Origin: Oscillospiraceae bacterium
GTDB taxonomy: Bacteria > Bacillota > Clostridia > Oscillospirales > Oscillospiraceae
Reading direction: 5' to 3'
DNA: 17,801 nt
Assembly: GCA_902765975.1 (NCBI GenBank)
Contig: CACXBO010000021.1
Coordinates: 1 to 17,801, forward strand
Shown here: in pieces, positions 13,620 to 17,801 of the stretch
Numbering within the stretch: the first letter of the stretch is position 1
Layout of the letters: each line of letters starts with the position of its first letter
The notes under the pieces: model-generated
Told to the model about the DNA's origin: nothing
What the model saw: the letters and a program-made list of their open reading frames with translations, nothing else
The model's database searches: none
Position numbers and translations under genes: made by a program

Positions 13620-14918
13620 TCATTTAATAAAGCACGTTGCGCACAAGCTGACCGCAGTATAGTAGATCCACGCCCTTGCCGACCTCTTTCCGGTGACCGT
13701 GTTATAGAAAAAAGCGGCGCATCCGAAGGCGAGAACAGTTACCATCCACATCGATTGCAGCCTCTTCGGAGTGAAGCCGAAGGAGTCGATATAGAGCCAC
13801 AGCTTCGAGGCGGCTACTGCTGCAAAAACAAGGCTTTCAAACGTCAGGACCGCAGCGGCAGCAAGCGTAGGTCTATGGCCGCGCGGGTCCTTTTTCCCCG
13901 TTCTTGAGAGGCACCAAAGCAGGACGAAATTAAGAGCCATTACCTTCAGAAGCTCGAAAAAGCCCCGTCTCGCGTATTCGCTTACGATAAAGCCGTCGGG
14001 CAGTTTTCCTGCAAAGGCGCCGAACAGATAGCTCCCCTGTATAGCGAAGAAGCCTGCATACAGGGCGGAAAAAACGGCGGCTATCCCCACCCAGAGGCCG
14101 GATGGCACGAGTCTCAGCTTCGCAATAAAGCCCTCGATTTTTATTCCGAAGCCGTTCAGACGCTGCTTATCGGCTCTCTGAGAGCCCGCCAAAAGTCCGA
14201 AGAGCCACGCGCCGACGTGAATGCTGAGGAGCAGTCTCCACAAAGTATCGATTAAGTTATATCCGGCGCGTCCCAATATACCGTCAACTATTTCCGCAAA
14301 GCCCGCGTCCGCGTCGCGCAGAAGGCTGACCGCCATAATGAACAGTACCGCAGAAGCTGCTGCGGCGGCTATGACCGCTAGCGGCTTTGCGCTTTCCTTC
14401 TTTTCCTCGCTGCGCCCGACAAACGCCGCGACTATGCATCTGAACTGAAGTATGAAATTCTTGAACGGAATGATAAAAAAGCCGTTTACTGCGTCAAAAG
14501 CGATAAAACGACCGTTTCTTCCTTCCAAAAGGGCTCCGCTGCGGCAAAGCGCCCACCATACGGCAAAAACGTGGAGAAACAGGTATTGATAATCGCCCCA
14601 TACAGAGAGGAAATCAAGCTCAATGCTTATAAAAGTCGCTGAAAAGCAGGCGAAAACCGCAAGGCTATCGACTGTCGGCCTCGTTCTTCGGTTCACAAGC
14701 TCGCATATTATTACGTACAAGGAGAAAAAGACGCAGAGCGTGAGCTTCCAGCTCTCCCCTTCAAACAGATACGTGTAGATATAAGCGGCGGCGAGCATTA
14801 AAAATGCTGCGATTTTTTCTTCAGTCGAGGCAGAAAAGAACGGCTTTTTCTCATTTTCGGGTACAGGAACCAAACCGGCGGGCTCCAAGCCCTCCGGAAG
14901 CATTTTTTCTTTTTCCAT
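13620..14918 (-). CDS. DUF4173-type polytopic membrane protein, function unknown
   Basis: The 432-residue protein has a hydrophilic N-terminus of about 35 residues and roughly ten hydrophobic segments (first at about 36-52, last at about 415-430). It resembles the DUF4173/DUF4153 group of Firmicute membrane proteins. The segments SEYARRGFFELLKV (313-326) and YIDSFGFTPKRLQSMW (376-391), both facing membrane boundaries, are the motifs I recognise from that group. No catalytic motif or signal peptide is visible. Its ATG is two bases after the stop of the small XRE regulator gene, and its AAGGAG site lies inside that gene, so the two are translationally coupled. It is the last gene of a three-gene unit with its own promoter and terminator. 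Biochemical function is not known. Confidence 0.75.
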   Translation of the reverse strand: MEKEKMLPEGLEPAGLVPVPENEKKPFFSASTEEKIAAFLMLAAAYIYTYLFEGESWKLTLCVFFSLYVIICELVNRRTRPTVDSLAVFACFSATFISIELDFLSVWGDYQYLFLHVFAVWWALCRSGALLEGRNGRFIAFDAVNGFFIIPFKNFILQFRCIVAAFVGRSEEKKESAKPLAVIAAAAASAVLFIMAVSLLRDADAGFAEIVDGILGRAGYNLIDTLWRLLLSIHVGAWLFGLLAGSQRADKQRLNGFGIKIEGFIAKLRLVPSGLWVGIAAVFSALYAGFFAIQGSYLFGAFAGKLPDGFIVSEYARRGFFELLKVMALNFVLLWCLSRTGKKDPRGHRPTLAAAAVLTFESLVFAAVAASKLWLYIDSFGFTPKRLQSMWMVTVLAFGCAAFFYNTVTGKRSARAWIYYTAVSLCATCFIK

Positions 14919-14920
14919 TT

Positions 14921-15127
14921 TCAGTTCTCCTTATATTCCAGAATGTCTCCCGGCTGGCATCGAAGTTCACGGCAAAGCGCCATCAAAGTTGAGAAGCGGA
15001 TCGCCTTTGCCTTCCCCGTCTTGAGTATCGAGAGATTTGCGGGAGTTATCCCAACCCGCTCGGCAAGCTCGTTCGACGATATTTTCCGCCTTGCCATCAT
15101 AACGTCAAGATTAACGAGTATCTCCAT
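14921..15127 (-). CDS. Small Cro/CI-type (XRE) HTH regulator, YozG-like
   Basis: A 68-residue protein consisting almost only of one helix-turn-helix domain. The HTH spans about residues 17-38 (ISSNELAERVGITPANLSIL), followed by KTGKAKAIRFSTLMALCRELRCQPGDILEY, typical of stand-alone XRE regulators of the YozG type. It probably acts as a dimeric DNA-binding protein, and the palindrome at 15635-15651 upstream of its operon is the obvious candidate target. It lies 8 bases after the DUF2975 gene and 2 bases before the DUF4173 gene. The start at 15127 follows TGAGG. The pairing with DUF2975 is known from Bacillus yoaS-yozG; target and signal are unknown. Confidence 0.9.
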   Translation of the reverse strand: MEILVNLDVMMARRKISSNELAERVGITPANLSILKTGKAKAIRFSTLMALCRELRCQPGDILEYKEN

Positions 15128-15135
15128 CGCGCGCC

Positions 15136-15576
15136 TCAGACAGTCAGATCGAGCTCGGATTTCATTCCGATTGCTTCGTCAAACACGTTTTTCACTATTC
15201 TGACGATGAGCGACATAAAGCCCGCCGCAATAGCCACGAATGCAAACGACAGGTAGTAGAGCACGCTTGCAAGGCAGATAACGCCGACCGCCGCGCAGCA
15301 CCAGCTAACCGCCCGCAGATAAGTTACGTTCTCGCGAACGAAAACCTCGCCCTTCCTTATGTTTCCGGTAAGCCGCCAGAGCATATAGAGGCATATCCAC
15401 GCGAAAATGCTCGCAGAATAAACCGTTATCATAAGGAAAACCCACCTGCTTCCCTCAGCAGAGAAAAACCATCGCGAAAACCAGTACGCGCCCGCGTCAA
15501 GGCAGAGAAGCATCGCCGCAAACACGATGAGACATACCCGGCTCAATGCAACGCTTTTATTCCTGTTCCAATTCAA
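15136..15576 (-). CDS. DUF2975 membrane protein (YoaS-like), function unknown
   Basis: From the TTG start chosen here the protein has 146 residues and four membrane segments (about 13-33, 45-67, 88-110 and 113-129). Family landmarks are KGEVFVRENVTYLR (75-88), SWCC (91-94) and a C-terminal GFMSLIVRIVKNVFDEAI followed by an acidic tail. The start is decided by the promoter. A longer reading from 15627 would begin on the -35 hexamer itself and run through the -10, so it cannot be translated from this RNA. The TTG at 15576 has AAAGGAG 8 bases upstream and precedes the expected N-terminus. It is the first gene of the operon with the XRE regulator and DUF4173 protein. Function is not known. Confidence 0.88.
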   Translation of the reverse strand: MNWNRNKSVALSRVCLIVFAAMLLCLDAGAYWFSRWFFSAEGSRWVFLMITVYSASIFAWICLYMLWRLTGNIRKGEVFVRENVTYLRAVSWCCAAVGVICLASVLYYLSFAFVAIAAGFMSLIVRIVKNVFDEAIGMKSELDLTV

Positions 15577-15598
15577 TGAGATCTCTCCTTTCGCGTTC

Positions 15599-15627
15599 AG
15601 TATATCCCAGGCTCCACTGTTTGTCAA
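15599..15627 (-). promoter_or_regulatory. Sigma-A promoter of the DUF2975-XRE-DUF4173 operon
   Basis: TTGACA (15622-15627, perfect) and TATACT (15599-15604) are spaced by exactly 17 bases on the minus strand. Transcription would begin near 15592, about 16 bases before the TTG start, leaving just room for the ribosome binding site. Confidence 0.85.
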
Positions 15628-15634
15628 TAATTTT

Positions 15635-15651
15635 TTATCGTTTTTCGATAA
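15635..15651. promoter_or_regulatory. Palindromic candidate operator upstream of the DUF2975 operon
   Basis: A perfect 6-bp inverted repeat, TTATCG and CGATAA with a 5-base A/T spacer, lies 7 bases upstream of the -35 box. Its symmetry and position suit a dimeric XRE regulator such as the one encoded in the operon. It lacks the GC content for a terminator, and the dapL terminator is separate (15662-15690). Binding is inferred. Confidence 0.5.
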
Positions 15652-15661
15652 TTTATTAGAT

Positions 15662-15690
15662 GAAAAACCAGGCTCCCGAAGGAGCCTGGT
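15662..15690 (-). terminator. Intrinsic terminator of dapL
   Basis: A perfect 10-bp stem (15667-15676 with 15681-15690) with a UUCG tetraloop on the minus strand, followed by five T residues, starts 4 bases after the dapL stop codon. Confidence 0.95.
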
Positions 15691-15693
15691 ATT

Positions 15694-16902
15694 TTACAGT
15701 ATGTTCTTTATCCTATCGACTGCCTCGCGGGTCGCGGCGGCGTCGCCAAAGGCGGTGAGACGGATATAGCCCTCGCCGCTCGGTCCGAAGCCGGCGCCCG
15801 GCGTTGTGACGACGCAGGCCTCGCGGAGAAGCCTGTCGAAAAACTCCCAGCTTCCCGTGCCCTCGGGCGTTCTGAACCAGATATACGGAGCGTTAACTCC
15901 GCCGTAGACCGTCAGTCCGGCGGCGGTAAGGCCCTCGCGGATGACTCTTGCGTTATTGCGGTAATATGCGATCGTCTCTTCTATCTGACCTTTGCCCTCC
16001 GGGGAGAAGGTAGCCTCTGCTGCGCGCTGCACGACGTAGCCGACTCCGTTGAATTTCGTGCCCTGACGCCTGTTCCACATGGAGTTGAGGCTTGCTCCGC
16101 CGCGGACGAGAGCCTTTGGGATAACGGTGTAGGCGCAGCGGACTCCTGTGAAGCCCGCCGTTTTTGAGAAGCTGCGGAATTCGATGGCGCAGGTCTCTGC
16201 GCCCGGTATCTCGAAAATGCTGTGCGGCTTATCCTCCTCAGAGATATATGCCTCGTATGCCGAGTCGAAGAGGATAACGCTCCCGTGCTCGTTCGCATAA
16301 TCCACCCAGGTCTTAAGCTGTTCGCGGGTCGCAGCGGCTCCCGTGGGATTGTTCGGCGAGCAGATGTATATCATATCCGGGACCGTGTCCGGCAGGTCGG
16401 GGAAAAAGCCGTTTTCCGCAGTGCAGGGCAGATAGACGAGCCTCGACCACTTCCCGTTTACAAAGTCGCCCGCTCTTCCCGCCATGGCGTTCGTATCGAC
16501 GTATACCGGGTATACGGGGTCGCATACTGCAACGGTATTATCTGCCGAGAAGATATCTCCGATGTTTCCGCAGTCGGATTTTGCTCCGTCAGATACGAAT
16601 ATCTCGTCGTCGGCTATCTGAACTCCTCTCTCAAGGTAGCTGTCTCTTATGGCAAATCTGAGAAAATCGTAGGCTCCGCAGGTCTCCTCGCAGTAGCCTC
16701 TGAAGCTCTCCTTATGCCCCATCTCTTCAGATGCCTTCTTCATCGCCTCAACGACGGCGGGCGCGAGCGGCTGAGTCACGTCGCCTATTCCGAGCCTTAT
16801 AAGCGGCTTGGAGGGATTTTTGAAGGCTCTGACTCGCCTTCCGATCTCCGGAAAAAGATAGCCGCCGGGCAGCTTCATAAAGTTATCGTTAAGCTTGATC
16901 AT
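15694..16902 (-). CDS. dapL: LL-diaminopimelate aminotransferase DapL
   Basis: DapL is a PLP enzyme that converts tetrahydrodipicolinate directly to LL-2,6-diaminopimelate using glutamate. It bypasses the acylated intermediates of the DapD-DapC-DapE route. The product is epimerised to meso-DAP for MurE and lysine. The 402-residue class I aminotransferase starts NDNFMKLPGGYLFPEIGRR, typical of DapL. It contains LGIGDVTQPL (37-46), SPNNPTG (182-188), D213 and Y216 for PLP contact, the Schiff-base lysine K247 in SFSKTAGFTG, and R255. The ATG at 16902 follows AAAGGAG by 8 bases. It is a single-gene unit with a consensus promoter and strong terminator, divergent from sigG. Confidence 0.96.
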   Translation of the reverse strand: MIKLNDNFMKLPGGYLFPEIGRRVRAFKNPSKPLIRLGIGDVTQPLAPAVVEAMKKASEEMGHKESFRGYCEETCGAYDFLRFAIRDSYLERGVQIADDEIFVSDGAKSDCGNIGDIFSADNTVAVCDPVYPVYVDTNAMAGRAGDFVNGKWSRLVYLPCTAENGFFPDLPDTVPDMIYICSPNNPTGAAATREQLKTWVDYANEHGSVILFDSAYEAYISEEDKPHSIFEIPGAETCAIEFRSFSKTAGFTGVRCAYTVIPKALVRGGASLNSMWNRRQGTKFNGVGYVVQRAAEATFSPEGKGQIEETIAYYRNNARVIREGLTAAGLTVYGGVNAPYIWFRTPEGTGSWEFFDRLLREACVVTTPGAGFGPSGEGYIRLTAFGDAAATREAVDRIKNIL

Positions 16903-16931
16903 ATTGATTTCTCCTTTACTTCGTTAAAGTT

Positions 16932-16960
16932 ATTATAGCCTTGCCGCCTCATCTTGTCAA
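16932..16960 (-). promoter_or_regulatory. Consensus sigma-A promoter of dapL
   Basis: Perfect TTGACA (16955-16960) and perfect TATAAT (16932-16937) with 17-base spacing on the minus strand. The start is predicted near 16925, giving a leader of about 22 bases. No riboswitch fits in this space, so lysine control at the leader is unlikely. Confidence 0.92.
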
Positions 16961-16972
16961 CTTTTACCTTCT

Positions 16973-17002
16973 GTATTAAATCGCCTTCTCGGGGAAATAC
17001 TG
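16973..17002 (+). promoter_or_regulatory. Candidate sigma-F/sigma-G promoter of sigG
   Basis: GTATT (16973-16977) resembles the forespore -35 GYATA (4 of 5). After 15 bases, GGAAATACTG (16993-17002) fits every defined position of the sigma-F -10 consensus GGNNANAHTR. No good sigma-A promoter lies in this orientation. The start would fall near 17008, just before the ribosome binding site. This agrees with Bacillus, where sigG is first transcribed by sigma-F and then by itself. Confidence 0.55.
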
Positions 17003-17026
17003 AGAAAAGACAGAGGAGGCGAGATA

Positions 17027-17800
17027 GTGCAGGGCAAGGTAGAGATATGCGGAGTCAATACTTCAAAGCTTCCGGTGCTTAAAAACGACGAAACGATAGA
17101 ACTTATGAAAAAAGCCCGCGCAGGCGACGAAAACGCGCGCGAAACTCTCATAAACGGTAACTTGAGGCTCGTTCTCAGCGTTATCCAGCGGTTTCAGGGG
17201 CGCGGCGAGAGCGCGGACGACCTCTTTCAGGTGGGCTGCATAGGGCTTATAAAGGCTATCGACAACTTCGATTATGTAAACCACAGCGTCATGTTCAGCA
17301 CCTACGGAGTGCCGATGATAGCCGGCGAGATACGCCGCTTTCTCAGGGATAACAGCGCGGTGCGAGTTTCGCGCAGCATACGGGATACCGCGTATAAGGT
17401 ACTGCTCGCCAAGGAAAGGCTTCAGGCCGAGAACCAGCGGGAGCCTGCACCCGAGGAGATCGCAAAGGAGCTCGGCATAAGCCGCGCTCAGGTCGTGACC
17501 GCAATGGACGCAGTCGCAGAGCCGGTGAGTCTTTACGATCCAGTCTATTCGGATTCTGACGACTCGGTTTTGGGCATTGACCAGATAGGCGACGAAAACT
17601 CCTCAAGCGACGTATGGCTGAGGCAGATCGCCATCGAGGAGGCGATCTCAAAGCTTACCGACAGGGAAAAGCGCATACTCGCCCTCCGGTTCTTCGACGG
17701 GAAAACCCAGATGGAGGTCGCAAGCGAGATCGGCATAAGTCAGGCTCAGGTATCGCGCCTCGAAAAAAATGCCGTGGACAGAATTAAAAGCAGCATATAA
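17027..17800 (+). CDS. sigG: RNA polymerase late-forespore sigma factor SigG
   Basis: Sigma-G directs late forespore transcription after engulfment (spore coat of DNA-binding proteins, germination and protection genes). The 257-residue protein is complete. The N-terminal KVEICGVNTSKLPVLKN (4-20) is specific to SigG and absent from SigF. Regions 2.1-2.4 follow (GNLRLVLSVIQRF at 44-56, DDLFQVGCIGLIKAIDNFD at 64-82, FSTYGVPMIAGEIRRFLRD at 90-108). Region 3 begins VRVSRSIRD, and region 4 has TDREKRILALRFF and the HTH QMEVASEIGISQAQVSRLEK (228-247). N43 matches the sigma-G asparagine recognised by the anti-sigma factor CsfB in Bacillus. The start is GTG at 17027, chosen because GAGGAGG lies 7 bases upstream. 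spoIIGA and sigE are not next to it. Confidence 0.97.
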   Translation: MQGKVEICGVNTSKLPVLKNDETIELMKKARAGDENARETLINGNLRLVLSVIQRFQGRGESADDLFQVGCIGLIKAIDNFDYVNHSVMFSTYGVPMIAGEIRRFLRDNSAVRVSRSIRDTAYKVLLAKERLQAENQREPAPEEIAKELGISRAQVVTAMDAVAEPVSLYDPVYSDSDDSVLGIDQIGDENSSSDVWLRQIAIEEAISKLTDREKRILALRFFDGKTQMEVASEIGISQAQVSRLEKNAVDRIKSSI

Positions 17801-17801
17801 A

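Noticed and set aside
16914..16929. CTTTA/TAAAG inverted repeat in the dapL leader next to the ribosome binding site
   Set aside because: Only 5 A/T-rich base pairs, and the predicted transcription start falls inside the first arm, so it would hardly form in the RNA.
1..17801. Search by eye for tRNA, rRNA, CRISPR repeats, insertion sequences and attachment sites
   Set aside because: None seen. The only gene-free stretches are 745-856, 2009-2140, 13403-13619, 15577-15693 and 16903-17026, all explained by promoters, operators and terminators.

Overview
The window looks like a piece of chromosome from an endospore-forming Firmicute of the class Clostridia, probably Oscillospiraceae-like and of medium GC. 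Three things support this. The Shine-Dalgarno sites and sigma-A promoters are of Firmicute type. A complete sigG gene (forespore sigma factor) is present. The division and cell-wall (dcw) cluster runs mraZ-rsmH-ftsL-PBP(PASTA)-murE-mraY-ftsW-murG-murA-ftsQ-ftsZ. The peptidoglycan is inferred to contain meso-diaminopimelate, because MurE carries the DNPR specificity motif and an LL-diaminopimelate aminotransferase gene (dapL) lies nearby.

Layout, minus strand unless stated. Positions 1-744 hold the 5' part of an RluA-family pseudouridine synthase, which runs off the window edge. It has its own extended -10 promoter just downstream of the ftsZ terminator. Positions 857-13402 are the dcw cluster, transcribed right to left from a strong sigma-A promoter at about 13.48-13.50 kb that sits on three 10-bp MraZ-type operator repeats. 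The genes are tightly packed (1- and 4-base overlaps, gaps of 9-26 bases, and longer gaps of about 60 bases before the PBP gene and murA). ftsZ has a separate strong promoter with an A/T-rich upstream element.

Positions 13552-15627 form a self-contained transcription unit with its own promoter, a palindromic candidate operator and its own terminator. It encodes a DUF2975 membrane protein, a 68-residue Cro/CI-type regulator and a polytopic DUF4173-type membrane protein. Its function is unknown and it is the least explained part of the window. Positions 15662-16960 are dapL, with a perfect consensus sigma-A promoter and a strong terminator. On the plus strand, 16973-17800 is sigG behind a sigma-F/sigma-G-like promoter, divergent from dapL.

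The genes form a coherent set. DapL supplies diaminopimelate precursor, and MurA, MurE, MraY and MurG build lipid II. FtsW and the class B PBP polymerise and cross-link septal wall, while FtsL, FtsQ and FtsZ organise the division site. MraZ and RsmH regulate the cluster and modify the ribosome. Genes often found in dcw clusters but absent from this interval are murF, murD, murC, murB, ddl and ftsA. sigG sits on the mraZ side of the cluster, not downstream of ftsZ behind spoIIGA-sigE as in Bacillus. I saw no tRNA, rRNA, CRISPR, insertion sequence or prophage.
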